Assembly (NCBI GenBank): GCA_020055645.1
Contig: CM034547.1
Span: 30,380,513-30,444,512 of the forward strand
DNA length: 64,000 bases
Reading direction: 5' to 3'
Origin: Tomocerus qinae
Taxonomy: Eukaryota; Arthropoda; Collembola; Entomobryomorpha; Tomoceridae
The stretch's first letter is position 1, and every line of letters begins with the position of its first letter. A program made the position numbers and the translations under genes. Below the pieces are notes generated by a model. That model ran no database searches and was not told where the DNA came from. It saw only the letters and a list, made by a program, of their open reading frames with translations. Below are positions 47,901 to 63,200 of the stretch, piece after piece.

Positions 47901-50900
47901 CTTTGTTCTACAGGAGTGGAGACTTACACTGCGTTACTCACGCCTCATTCCATTCACATTTGGATATTCATTTTCCCTGTACCTAAAGCCCAGTGCAAAA
48001 TGCACATCGGGAACAGGCCAGGCCACAGACAAACTCGCCCCTCTCTTACGAGTATATCCCAAGTTTAAATCGAACTTAACGGAATTGTATCATTGTACAT
48101 ATTGCCAGGGTTGAGTACGTAGTCAGCTTGATTTTGCAGTTCGCCTTGACTTGGCTTTACTTTGTTTGACTCGGGAGTTTCTCTTGCCAACTCGCTTTGT
48201 TATCACACAGTTAAATTGAGTTTGCAAATAAATGCAATGCCAGGCAGAGAAAAAAGCAGCCAATGCAGCACATGGTTGGATATGGGATTCCGAGCATACT
48301 TATATGAGGATCACGGGCTCCTACCTCCCGCATATCGGCCAGCTTACATTAGCTTAAGTTTTTACACAAGGTTCGCTCTGGCTCTATTAGGCATAAGTAC
48401 CTACTCCGTGATATCTACGAAAATTCATGCAAAGTTGAATTTTGCTAACATCTCGCTCTGTCTAGTAGTCTATAGTTTACCATCTTTTTGGCAACTGACA
48501 AAGAGTACTCCTGCTCTCATATATTTTTATTATAGTCTCGTTGAGTTGGGCCAATTCAATCCTGATAGATCCATCTACAATGCCATTTGCAATATCAAGA
48601 GCCAACCCATCCCTTCTCAAGCTTAACCAAAACAGAAAAAAGAAACTCTTCAGAAAATGTTTGCTACTTAGACCATCTCTAGCCCTTTACCGTGCACTTC
48701 AGTTCTGCACCATTTTTCTTCAATATTTTCTCTTTTACGACCTTCCTTTGTTTTCTGCATCCTAGGCATATACAAGTTTTATGAACTATTTAATGTGCGT
48801 ACGAGAAATACTTACATGACTACGTTTTTTCTATATTAGGAGTAACAAATGCGAACTTTGGATGCGACGCGTGGAGTGGAAAGTCCGAAAAGCTTTTGTT
48901 TATGGGCAATGGAATAAACTGAGTTTTGTTTGTAATGGCTTAGACCCGATTCGGCTTAAGTGAATCAAAAGTAAAGCTACGGAGATTTATCCGCTCAACA
49001 AAGAATTGTTTATACTGCTTAATACACTTATGTTAGAGAATACTTGCTATACACAAGTTCAACCACAGTAGTAAATGTAAAGTGCTACTTCATAAATGAT
49101 ATATGTCTGCTGTAAATTGTATCACGGACCCTTCATTCCCAAGGGGTACATAGGAATCCTAGGACAATTATAATCCCATTTTTGGTTTCTAACAATGTAT
49201 TTCAAATTCGAAACTATTCAAGGTCTTGGTAGACGTTTTAGATTAAGTTCGACGAGTTCGGCGGACTTTATGGAGACAGCAAAATATTTTATTAGAAGAA
49301 ATACGGCACTGAAATGTGAAGATATGGAGTCTGCATGCGAGTGTGGTATTAACAGCATGATAGGACATACTAAATATAGATATAAAAGGTATGTAGTTGT
49401 GTAATAGAAGAGAAATAAAAATGTTTTAAAGAGATGAAAGGAAAAAAGGAAGACAACAGAAAGTAATGCCAGGTTTTTTCTATTTAGGTGAGTACGTATG
49501 CAGAGTCGTTGCGTTGGGATGAACACAAAATCTTCTGCTTTTGTCGGTTTCTCTGTTTCGGGTAGACAAAACTCAGTTGGAGTCATTCGAGTGTACGCTT
49601 AAACTACAGTTTTATTTTTGGAGATGAGTGCTTTAACATACTACTACAACTTCTCGAGGTGCGTTAAAAGCGCATGAAAGACAAACAATAGTGTGTGTGA
49701 TTCTTCTTTTATTTTGTCGTAGTCTGCTCACAATCTTCCACGTTTGGAATCAAGCGGAAATTAGATCAATATTTCCTTTGGCCAATTCTAGTCTCGTTCT
49801 TCTCTGATTTCTTCCTTTTTAAAATATTTTATGCTATGCTACACATTCCCACGTCTTGATTTTTCAGTCACTATACTTTTGCCAATGTGCCTTGGCATAC
49901 AAATAAATGATGGCTTGTTTTAGGGGAAATATGCATATGAAATAGTTTTTATAGAACTAATAATTTCACTGCCTATGGGTAAATCATTGTAGACAACTAA
50001 TTTTGATTGCAGAGTAGAAACGCAGATGATTTGAACATTCTTCTGTTATGGAACGGAACTCTATTATAGGTAAACAGGTCGCTATGCTAGCTAAACCATT
50101 TCACATTTAAAAGAGTTAAATTATTGCATTTACCAAGATAAGTTTGTATGTATTTGTATATAATGAATTTTTATTAGTAACTCAATTTGTCAATCATTAA
50201 TTGAAATGTGTATTTTACATATTTATTTTTTGTTTGCTAGTTGGTGAAAGAATTTCCCCAATTGGTTTATCAAATAACCAGTATAAATGATAAATGAATG
50301 TGGAATGGTGGATGTTGAATGGATTCATCCATTTTAGTGTTTTGTAATGGGAGAATCAGATAAAATGCTATATCATCCTATTAATAAACGTAAAGGAGAG
50401 CCGGCAAAAGAAATAATTGAATAAAGCAGACAGTAACTTTGTTAATTGCATGTAAGTAAGTAAGCAATGTCAGTAATGGATGTTGTGTACATGGGCTTGG
50501 TTAGTTATGCTATCTTCTCGGCTCCACGAGAAACAGTTAACTAAAAAATAGTTTGGATCAGGTTCAACTTAACATCAATCTCAATCTGGATGCTGAAACT
50601 AACAGAGACGACTCGAATTGAAATCGAGGGAAAGAATGGCAATTCCCCTTGAGTACAGTAGCATTTCTCTTCGTGTGTGTCACTTCTTATCTATGGAAAT
50701 ATCCGAGTCAAATCTGAATCCAACAATTGGTGGACGAATTCAAATGAAGGTCCTTAGTTAAGAATTCTATAAATGTACTCTGCTACCTCAAGTCTCAGCC
50801 AAGTGGAAAATCATAAGTCATTTCATTACAGTATCGCAAAATCATTTTCATGCAATTCCCACTATTTTTATAGCTATACAAAGTAGTAATTTCACTCTAA

Positions 50901-53900
50901 CCGGACGTTTGTGTTCTTCTAGGACATTTGTTATAGAATGTTTAAAGTTCTTTTTGGAAAAGTAGTAAATAGGAATACATTGCAGTACTACTTGAGTAAA
51001 ATATTACATTTTCTCAAGAATCACGAATCTGTGCAGAGCGTTGATTGTAACAAATGTCCTCTTCAAGAAGGGAATAAGGTGGTGATAGCATTAAACCAAG
51101 TTGGAATACAATTTGTTATCTAAAATCTAAACTAGCGTCCTTTGTAATCTCGGTAGCTACTACTTTATTGAATGACTAGGTAGTAGATAGAAAGGGCATG
51201 GGTATATCTTTAACACTGAAAAGCCAAATGTTGTAAAGAAATCAAAGAAAATTCATTGCCTATTAAAAATTCCAGTCTTATTCCACGGCTTTGCTGCGTA
51301 TTGTGTGAAGTAAAGGAGATGAGGTATTTGGAAAACATAATAGAAACGGGAGTCGATAGAATAATAATGAAAAGAGTGAGTGAACTGTGATCTGATCGAA
51401 CTGCACTAACTAAAAATTTAAGCATCTTATACACAAATCTTAGGCGTAAGATATTCTTGTAAAAATCAGACATAGAAAATCGTATAAGCAATCCAGTTAT
51501 TAGGAAATATTTCTTACATCGCATAACATGGCTTTTTTAAATTCATAAGTCATTGTTGTAGTATATCATATATAGTTCCAATTAGCCAATTGTACTTAGT
51601 TGTAGTATAGTGTGTTTATCAGATGAAACATAAAAGGAAAAATTCACCCATAATACAGAGAATCATGAAACGTTGTCACAAATGCTTTAACATACTGCAC
51701 TCTTTCGTATTATGAACTGTCAACATACACCACCAGCACCTAATGAAATCTGCAATAATATTTTTCATTATTCAGAATTTTGGACTAACTAATTAAGAAC
51801 TATTAAGAACGAAGAACGAAGAATTAACTAATTAACTAATTAAGAACTAAATGGTATTGCGTCTATTGAAATTACATTTTGTAAGTGTAGATTTTCTTAT
51901 AGGAGTGTTTTCAATTTTACAGAACGGAAAGATCATTATTAGGACAACCTTGAGAGAGTGGGAATGTAATGCAAAGAGGGAAAGAATGCATGGAGTGTGG
52001 AATGAAACGAAAAAAAGACAGACTATGGGCTTAGCTGGTAGTGAAGTTTGTTTTGTTATATGTACTTATCGTTAGTGCACTCAGTGTCTATTATAGAAGA
52101 TGTCTTATGGTTTTGTCACGATGGGAGTAGACTAGCGAACAGTAATGTCCAAAATGAAATAATGTAGGAAATGGAACTTTGAAACTTATCTAGTTTTTTA
52201 TAGTTTTCAACTCGTGCACTAACTGCTTTCATGCTTAGAATGTTTGCTTTTGCTAAGAGTGTGTGCTCTCTGTAGAGTAACAACGTTAGAATGTGCACTA
52301 CTGCCATTACGTAATTACAACGCATAGTTATAATAGTCTGAGACGACTGCAGTTTACCAGGAAGGATAGAGTAAAATAAAAATATTGAAATGCAACTAGC
52401 TGAAGGGAAGGAAAACTTGTTACTTAAGTCTCATTTCTTTTTCCAGCTCTTTCTGTTCAATGTGCCAAGACGGTAGTTTTTTTTTCTTTTGCGGACGTAG
52501 ACAATAGAGGAGCTAACAATAAGAAGGCTTTCTAGGGGTGGAGTGGCTTAGTTTGGTTCTAGATTAGCATGTAAGAAGAATTGTTTAGGATTCTTCCTTG
52601 GAGGTCATATCATTACTTATATTTAGTGAAGCACTAATAGTATTTGTGTACTATACGGTCTGTACTGTAAGAGAGTTCAGTGCAGTGCAATATCTTTCAT
52701 ACATTATGTAACTTTACTTACATCATCCACAATACTCACTATCCAGTTTTTCGCTCAAAAGTTCCTATATGCAACTTTTTTCCGGACTTGCAGTACATGT
52801 TTTCTTTGCGGAGCCGGTTTATTCCATCGCTTTTGGCTCCTGTTCTGTAAAAATGAGCAATAATTTCTTGTTATTCCTCAAGGAGTGAGTTGAGTAGATG
52901 CTGGTAGGACATTGCATTGTAATAACTGCGAAAAATATTATTTATTGCTGGATAGTCAGGGTGTCTCTGACTTGTCTTATGTTATTACTCTGGTATTATA
53001 TGTGCATATTGCTTGGGATTAGTACCTATATAAATATAGAGCGTATAGCAATTTGCTCTGGAAGAACGTTGTTAATGTAGAGTGGAGTGAGTTGGAGTAC
53101 TTAATGGTCTCCACACACAGTTTCTGGTGTCATTCCTCCAGAACCACTATTACATTACTTTACACTCGGCCCATCGTCTCCGCACTGTCTACTACCACAA
53201 AGCAAAGCAATGGCCTTAGTTTTTCATCCTCTTACAACAGTAAACTCTTACTTTCCGTACTTTACTTGCGTTAGTTTACTTTACTGCATTTCTATGTCGT
53301 AACTTATGAGCTGTACAAATAGTTGCCATTCCCATTCCCACTCCGACACGGATCCAATAGCCACTCCATCCTTTCTTCTAACTTATTCCCTATTTTTTTA
53401 CATTTCTCTACTTTACTTACCTACCTACTACTACTTATCTTCTCTGCAAAACTCCAATTTCGCTAACAGTAAAGATACCTGGATAAGTTTACTAGTACGC
53501 AATATTTTATTTTGACACTCGTTTCAATAATATTTCTACTATCTACCAAATCATACATACATTTTAAAATCCTGTGTATACAGTAGCGATTTTGATACAA
53601 TGTGTCTTTTTTGCATCTTGGGCATAATAACATTGCAGAATAAATGAGGAAACAAATAGGTTCTACCTTTTTCTAAACCCGTCGTGATAACTTCATTAAA
53701 AGATGAGATAACAAGCTGGGATATTTATGTAGGTACGCACTCATTACAAGGGAGAATGTAATGTTTATGTAAAATACAAGTATAATAAAGTATAGTGATT
53801 ATGAGCTTTACGTACATTTTACATTCCACGAGTTTTTCTTAAGTATCTGTTGTGTCCATGTATTGTGCTAAGAGCCAAACTTCGAAGTATGAAAGAGTCA

Positions 53901-56900
53901 TAACCTTTACATTTAGCATCTATGTGTAAACAGAAATGTTTAAATTATGTGTGAAGGTAGAATAATGAGACTTCATCATCTCTTGCATTAGTGCATCACT
54001 AAAGGCACTATTTAATTCCAACTGTCCCTGGACTAAACTCATGCTTGTAATAATATTTGTAGCTTCACATGCAAATGACGTTCAGACTTAGATAGGCATG
54101 TTGATGTTCGATCTTTTGAGTTTACACATTGTTAGTTAATAATTTATGACTGAAACAGTCGTATAGGTAATTTTATTGTAATGAGTTAGTTATGTGAAGG
54201 GTTATAATGCAGATGGGTAACATTCTGTTCGATAGCTAAATAAGTAGCATGTCTAACTAGGTACATACAATTTGTACGATGAAAGTAAGGCCACATGTAT
54301 GTTAGCGTCTGGTTGGAAACAATGTCGGCTTGTGTGTGAGCAACTACAAATAATTTTATGGATACAGATGCATTGAACCGTAGAGCATTCCCGTAATGTT
54401 GAAATGTTCAACGGAACGTCAGCAAATCACATATCAAATCATGAATCGTTACTAATTTTCTTGCTTGAAGCAAGGTTAGTCTCTGCATGGAGCATTTTGT
54501 CGGAGATTCAGCCTGCCCTCATAAAATAAATGGAATTCTGACGTCTGCCATGCTTTGATGAGCGTGCTTTGGAATTACTAGGTGTCTACCTTTAAAAACA
54601 TTTTTTTACTTTTCGTCTGTTCATCACTAAATGTCTAACTCTATTGTGGTCGAGATAGCAGATACTTGCACTTTGGTAATTCATTCCATTACATTGTTTC
54701 TCATTTTCAAAGCGCTCCGGTGTCATATCCGGTTGCGTCCCAAAGGCAAGGCAATTGCTGTAAATGAAAGTGGAAACATATTACGTATGTGCATACATAT
54801 CTAATACCAACATAATAAATATGCAGGAATGTAATTTGAGAAGGCATTGTTATTTTGTTTGTTTTGTTTGGAGGTCTCTCCATCCTACCTCCATACACTA
54901 TTACACTCCCCATCTAATGTTATATTTAATCAACACAAACAGTTACAAATGCAGACGTAGATTGCAAAACGAATTACCAATTACAACTGTATCCTAATTA
55001 TATGTAATTGATACACAAACTTTATACACACATTTCCTCAACTTCTACTCTTACCAAAGTCTACAAAGGACAATGTACAGGATTTTAACTGCCATTACAG
55101 CCACAAAAAATTAACTATTTTTCTTCATGTTTCCATCATTCATTCTTCATTTTCTTATTCGCATAATCATTTGATTTGTTGTCCGCAGTTATTTTTTCTG
55201 TGCATTAATAATTTATTATAACTTTACTTCACTTACAGATAGCCAGTGTATTTTAACTTCATAACATTGTAAGTCAAAATCAAAATTGTTAGGGTATTAA
55301 AATATATAGTAGCCTTGAAACTGAAAAGATGCAGACAACAATTGTTCGCACTCTGCTCTTTTCCTGCAAGGTTATAACTGTCTTCTAGAAAGGGAAAAGT
55401 GACAGTGTAAATGGGCTAGGTAAGTAAGGTTTGCTCGAACATTAGAGTATTAAAAAATGTAGCGAAGGAAAATGCATAGACATTGTATGACATTGGTTTT
55501 CCATCTCGACAGAAGCGTCACAGTAGATCCAAGTCACTTTGGGCAAAAACAAATATATTGTTGTTTTCCAAGAGATAAAATAGACACTTTGGTTCTTGTG
55601 ATATGTGCTGAGCTGAGGGAAAAAATTCTATTTGGCCACAATTCAAAAATAAAAACATGTTGCCCGTGGGGAGGTCTGTGTTCACTTCTCTTCTATTCAC
55701 TGGAGCATTGCACATTACAAAATATCACAGAAAGAAAACAAGGCCATGCTACTTATTTACCACAGAGCACTAGTTACTATTAAAGTGGTGCATAGAAGTT
55801 AGAGCAGGGAGCTGTCAACACAGTCTGTAGCCTCTTTTGTATGGCGAAATGGAATGCAATGTTGAGCCAGGATTGTCTAAGCAGTTTGGGAAATGCAATA
55901 GAAGTAATAAGCGGACACGCTATTCGGTGCTGTAGATAGTTACATAAATTGTTATTTTGTTTTTTGTTTCTCAGCATGTCTCATTAAATAAAATTATTAA
56001 ATGGAGCATCCGTGTTGAGTTTCCACCAGAGGATCTCCAGTCCGTTGTGCCTTGTGGGGAAACTATTTTGTAAACTGGCAGACATATAAAGATACAATGT
56101 TTTACGGGCATTATGTAATGGCGATGAGTAGTGCATACTGTGTGCTTATAGTAATCTCGTGCTAATCGAGTGCTACAGCTGTGTAATCTAATAATGGTTA
56201 TTTGCTAAAGAGATTACCAAGCTTTCACCCATCTGCAACTACTGTTCTGCATATGTACACTCGCCGTACCAAATTAAGTGAAGTAATTCCAAAGAAATAA
56301 TATCGCGCTTTACTTTACGGTCATTAACTCAAGATTAGGTCGCTTTTTCCGTGTGGAAATATACATATTGCAAGTACTACCGCAGTAATTAATTTAGCAT
56401 TTAGATTTTACTTTCTCTCGCTTCAATTAAATCCGAAACGTACTGTATGTAAAGCTATAAAATTCACGAAATGTTAGTTTATTGAGTTTCACTCTAATTT
56501 TACCTTCAAATAAATGAAAGTCAAGGGAAATAACGCCATTGCAGATAATTTACATTTCCTTGAACTGTTACATTCAGCGTAGTTAATTGGGAAATTCCAT
56601 TTACAACTAGTTTATGTAACAACATCTGCATCTATTCATCAGTAACCAATTCAAAGACAACTTAATATAAGTAATAAAAACTTGGGACGTTAGTTGATTT
56701 GCTCTAGATAAAAAAAGCAAGGCGAATGTCAGTGCATTGGCATTGTCGATAAAAAGAAAAATTCCCTTTTCTTGGCATCCAATGTAATTACCAAATTTAC
56801 GATCGGAAACAACTGCTTTGCTTGTAAATTCCATCGGAATGAACTATAGGATGAATATCATGCACTCTGTTGATATTTGTAAGACTGCTGTCCAAATGAA

Positions 56901-59900
56901 CGTAAGCCCCGATGAAATGTTTCAGAAAAATATTAAATTACATCATCAGCATGAAGAGCTCCTTGGCTCCGCAATCAAAATCTGCTGAGCTCACTCTTAC
57001 ACTCGACTATTCACAATTCTATCTTTCGCCCAATCTGAACTCATCCATATAATTACAAACCCTATACCATTAAACATTAGTTATATGGTCTATGTAATTC
57101 TGAGTACATCTGCACTTTGTAACTAGGAATATCCAACTGTTTACAGCCTTCTTAGAATGTGAATAGACCAATCAACTCCGTCTCAATGTCTTCGTCTCCC
57201 CACTAAAACATATGTGACGCTTTTATCTTAACTGTGCTTAGTGAAAGGAAAACTTTCCCAGAAAAATATCATTTCCCCTTCACAAAGACAGATTTTAATG
57301 TATAACTGCATGTATAACACTGCCACAACATGCTAATAATTCCCCCACCTTCATTTTATCTCGCTCTAAATTCCTTTTGTAATGATCTAAAAGGCCAAAT
57401 TATGTCACCATAAACAATTTACAACTGTTTTACAATCCCACATCCTACTTAAGTCCTTTCAGGGTGACTTTCACAGTGAAGAATGTTTAAAGTGCAGATA
57501 CAGTAAAAAAGGGCTGTAAAATTTTTAAATAGAAACAATACCAGTAATAAACTTAAAACGTAATACTAAGACTTTGAATGGAAGTACAACTTTTATGCGC
57601 TTTGCATAAGAAAATTACTACGGGCATAATGGTTGGGGAAAAAGAAAATTGCAGAGAGTACAAAGTTCGTCATTGACTAAGCCTTTTTTGATCATATCTA
57701 AAAGAGCCCAAGTATTAGAGCTTTGAAAAAATGAATGAAATAACATACAAGAGAGAGAAAGAAAATTCCGGCGATTGAAGAAGGGCTTAGCAAACTACCC
57801 AATTTGCAAACTCGAGTGTTGTGGTAGGTAGTAGACTCTATACATCTGAATGAAATGGAAAACGATATCAAGAAGATTTTCTCCTTTTCTTCTCTAAAGT
57901 TCTTTCTTATCGTTAGCATTTCCATTCTTGTCGTAAATAAAGCCATTCAGCTATTTTATTCCTTTAACCACACAACTTTCTTCAGATCTCTGAAACATGT
58001 ACTTGTCTAGTAAAAGTTCACACTGGGACACTATCCAATAATGAAACCCCTTTTATTCACAACAACAATGACATGAAAAGATAAATAGAATTACACAGAG
58101 TTGTCAGAACTAATTTACTATTCAGTTCGCTCAATGTTGCAGTGCAGACAAAGATAGAAGATAGGTATTGTCATTCTCCTTCGTACAATCGAAATCCCTC
58201 TTTATATTTCAAGATAATCCTACTACGAAACGATTCTTATTTAGTTGCAAACAAGATAAACAATTTTTTATAAGATAGGCACAATAAGTAGCGATATTAA
58301 AAAGAATAAAATTCCTGCATTATAGAGTCTCAATTAAAATGCCTTTTTAGAGATCCAATATTCTTCTGAGAGTTTACTAAAGGCAGTTCAGCTGTACGTG
58401 AGTAGGTATTACAAAATCTCATTAAAGTTGTTGATTATCCAGAGTTTATTACACAGTTGCTGTTTGTCACCTTCCTTTTTGTTTGAATTGTGCCAAGTCA
58501 TGTTCCTTTCTTTCCCACATTATTAAAGGCGATGCACATCAGTAGTATAAATATATTTATCAGTATTAATTTTATAGACTGAGCTAAGGCAATGTCCTCC
58601 TCGTTATTACATGTGCGTATCATTACTGCTAATATACCTATAAGTGAATAATTTATGCATGCATAATCATGATTTAATAACCATTATGTTCCATACCATA
58701 AAGCACGTCTCAACAATATTGTACAACTTTTAATGTAAATTCTCGTCATGATTACATATACAAACTACCGTAATACAAAATGCGGTTATAAATCATTCTA
58801 TGTCACGTTACAAACCAGAAAAAATTGGTTCAAACTCATAGTTTTTGAATCAACACTTCCTCCGTCTTCTATTTTTATTCAATAGTCATCACGAGTCACA
58901 AATACACAAATAATAAATCATTTATTATACATTTTTGGAAATCTTGTTAACAACTAAAACCTTGTTAGCAATCAGCATAACATACAGACCATAGCATTCA
59001 CACATGAATGGAATGCCCATTAAATTTAATAACTTCCAAATCTCATTTTATCGTATTTCAAGTCGTTACCTGTTTAATTACATGCACAGGATTTCAGTTC
59101 TAACGCAGTAAAAGTGTACTGCAATGCTATTTACCTTGTCCTCATCTCTCACACATGAGTGTCTGTAGTATGATACAAAAATCCTTCTAACCTAACTTAC
59201 CATGTATAATGTGGCAATAAAACCTTCCAAGTATGTACTAGGACACTTATTTGTATGGATGTGCATATTATAAGGTCATTCTTATGACCAAGCGTAAGAA
59301 AATACATGAAATGTCAAGAATGAACTTGTGAGCAGTAATAACTTTGATTTGTCAAAGTGAAAGTAAGATGTCACATCTGAAGTAGCTTGTCAAAAGCTGT
59401 AGGTAAGATATAGTTAATTATAATACTCAAAACAATATTATTGTTGACTTAGAATATAATGATATGAGTATCATTATTGCAATGCTGAAAGCTATCAGCC
59501 TGTTTACTTATCCAATATTACTTATCTCTCCTCCATGTACTTGAATTTGGGTATTTATTTACTGTTTAGCTATTATTGCTCTTGTTAAACCTTTAAGAGA
59601 CACTTGGTTTGGTTTATAGCTGTAGCCCAGCTTTACAAGATTTAAAACTCTGACATGTGTATGTGCTAACTATGTGGGTACACACTCAACATTATGACAT
59701 GAAGACGAAACAATGATTTTGTATGCTTTGTGGTACTATATAACTGCTTTTGTGCTGTTCGAGGACTAGATAGGACTTCTAATTTTAAAACACTTGATTC
59801 ATATACCAATATATGAATAAATGACTAGTCTTCAGTAACACTATCTACGTGCTCAATTATTAAAATCCTAACTTAATACTAATGCAGTAGGCAGAGAATG

Positions 59901-62900
59901 AACTTAGCAATGCAAATATACTTCAAAGTATAACATTTCCAGTACACTAAGTATAAAGTTTACTTTTCCCTTTTATGTACATCTCTGTCCATATATAAAT
60001 ATTTTTTGCATTTATAATAACCCAATTTCTATTTATACTTTAATCTAGAATATTATAAATCAAAAAGATTTTGTAGATTAGTATCAGTATGACATTTTAA
60101 AGCTGTAAAAACGAATAAATCGATCTACTTACTACATTAAATAAATTATGCTGCCCTTATGTAGTCTCATTCGAACAATATTATTTTAGTATCTCCTAAG
60201 TATTAAGAATTTAAGTCATAATTGTTGTTCAAAGTCATACTGTTCAACAGTTGAAAATTTTCCATTCGTTTTATAATGATTTAGAGAATATGTAACTTAG
60301 ACTTTTTGAGTTGAAATTAAAACTGTGTTTTCATGACTATAAATTGCAATAAGTTGCACTGTAAGAATATGAATTGTGTGGAAGTGTTTATTTAGCTTTT
60401 CGCATTGGCGGTGGTCGTGAATGAGTTGTGCAAATAATATATTATGGTATAATATAGTGATGCAATATTTTAGTAAGTGAGTGATAAAAGTTAGCTGTTG
60501 AAGTGATATTAGAGTCACTGTAGAAGTAATAACTATAAAGTTTATAACTTTAGGTAGTGGGAGAGTGTAGGGTCCTATATGTAATGGAATGAACAAACAA
60601 TGCAATAAACAGAGCTGTTGCTGAGAAAGCGAAGAGTGTTTTGTTGTGGCGTGAAGTAGGAAATGTGAAATCAATGGCAGTTAGTTGCAGGAAAAGCTTT
60701 TAATTGAAATCTTTATTGTCTCAAAATAAGCTGTTCATTCTTCCAACTACCTAAATTAAGCTGTCGTGTTCCACATTCTTATGCACTTATCTCTACTACG
60801 GCCACTTGATAAATGATTTGTTAGTTAACTAGTTGAACTGCTAAACTGTTTCGCTTAACTATTTAGGAAATCTATTGCAACTATTGCATAGAGAATTTGT
60901 ATCTATTTATAGACAATTAAGTGCGATTGTTTACATTCCTTTTAAAAATAGCCCTTAAATGTAATGATGTAGCATATAATTTTGTTGATCGATGTAATTG
61001 GATATTTTTATTGTCTATTTCCCACACGTTACTTTGAAATATCATCAAAATGTCAATAAAAATTAATGCATGCCAGTTTAAATCATTTCATCTGTATTTT
61101 CGTATGTTAATGTCATAATCTTTTACTTGAGCATAGCAAGTGTCGGCACATTTTGTTTGTGGAAGCATTAATGCCAAAAATGTATATTCATGAATTGTAC
61201 AGTGTGAGTCAAGTAGTACATAAGTATTGATGAAGTATAGAGAGAGTGTAATGTAATCATCCCTTCTCTTTCGTTATGCAAACTGAGCTGAGTAAACAAT
61301 CTCATGTTGAACGTGAATTGAGTCAAATTGTATATGAGAACATGCGATGCCTGGTATGATGTGAAATGGTTTCATTTGCAATGCACATGAGCTGAAGTAA
61401 TTTCTGTAAAGTTCGAGCTAGTTACCTACGAAAAGTCCTTGTGTAAATGAAATATTATTTAGTAATGTGAATGCGTATGTCTGTAGTAACCATAAATAAA
61501 CATGTAGAAATGCAAATGCAGAGCTTTAGGCAACATATTACCCTATTGAATATTTATTGCCTGGTTTCTTTTCGGTTCACCTGATGCACATTACCTTTTT
61601 ACAAGTGTGTCCAGGTATAGCTTGGAAACTAACATTTACCATGAACGAACAAGTACCTCAAGCATGCTGATCACTACAGAAATTACAGTCATCTTTAAAA
61701 TATTTAAATAATGCGTCAGAGCATCAAATTTCAGTCTGTAAATGAACTGCACATAATGTATAAGTAGTGCCTACACAAGACTACTACTAAATTGCATGTA
61801 ATTTTAAACCGACTCGGTCATTGACGTTGAATATAGTTATTTCAATGCATTTTAGTGTCATGTCTTATGTATAGCTATCTATAACTTACATAATACTTAT
61901 GTCAGCCATAACTAAACATCCTTTTTAGATTGGAAAGGTAAACAATAATTTCCATTATGAACCTTTGATATAAATATGATATTATATAATAGACCACGAT
62001 GTAAACAATGAATAAGTAACTCACGCCAACTGAATTCAACTACCCTTATGGACCATTATCATTTTCTATTGTGAACCTAGACCTACAGATACACTGTACA
62101 TGACAATAGACCTTTCGTGTTATAATTCCCATTTACAGATAATTTACAGCTCGCCTCGCTTTATAGGTTTCAAAGTGCAATAGTAGAGAGCATAGGTTCC
62201 CTTAAAATGACTTTTGAAATTCATTAAATTATTAACTCATAACAGGTTTGATTAGCAGTCATTTTATTTGTCATCATATTCATATCATTTTAACGAGTCC
62301 ACGTGTAGGCAGTCAATCTATATAAATCAAAAGATTATAACACAATTTTTTTGTTTTCAGAAAATTAATAGCAAGTAAATCAACAAATAGTCAAAAAGTT
62401 GTAGGCACAAACGCAGCACGAAATACTGATAACTGGTATGAAAGATAATGTACTTAGTATACCATTCTGTGATTGTATCTAAAATAGAACAAAAATATCT
62501 TGAACCCTTAATTTCTCTTCTTTAAATCCTACGTAGTAAAAGCAGATTTAGGTTCGCTATTAAATACACATCAACGGCATTTTCTATTATGACAAAAACC
62601 GAAAGTATATTTACACATACTAAGTTTAGATATACAAACACAACGTCATCGGTCTTGTATTGATTTTTTTGTTTATTATTATAAGATATTAATGCCCAAA
62701 GAATGTTCTTAAGGATAAATGGTTATTTCAAAGTTTAACAATGTATTTAAAATGAAAAAATGACCTCTAGTGGTGGACATGCAACTGCCACCCAATGTTC
62801 TACTCTTTGGATATTAATGATGCATGTTTTATTCATGAAATACACGTGTCCCTCTGGTTTATATGCCTATATTAAGAGTACAAAAAGTGAAAAACAAAAG

Positions 62901-63127
62901 ATATTAATAAAAGAGAAGGACATAGTGGTGGGTAATATATCCAGAAATGATAATAAGTAGGACTCCATTTGGATTTGGAACAAGTCCTGAAGATATACAG
63001 AGGACGTCATGTAGAAGTGTCTGAAATCATCTTGAAATGAAATATCATGTAAATACAAACAGCGTTTTCAGCTCAATTTAATAATGCATTCATCAGGAGA
63101 GTAGCGAGCTTTCCGGACTTTCATTTC

Positions 63128-63200
63128 CTCCGAGACAAAGAGAAAATAAAGAGAGAAGGAAGAGAGGACAAGGGAAATAAAGCGGAGCTGGAGGATCACA
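63128..63200 (+). other. Polypurine (GA-rich) tract
   Basis: Long run almost free of pyrimidines: gagacaaagagaaaataaag, agagaaggaagagaggacaa, gggaaataaagcggagctgg. GA-rich tracts in insects can bind GAGA-factor-like proteins or mark promoters; here it lies ~500 bp upstream of the core promoter candidate at 63694. Confidence 0.4.

Noticed and set aside
48162-48626. 154-codon frame in the desert
   Set aside because: Such a length is expected about once by chance in a window of this size and composition; no motif, no splice context.
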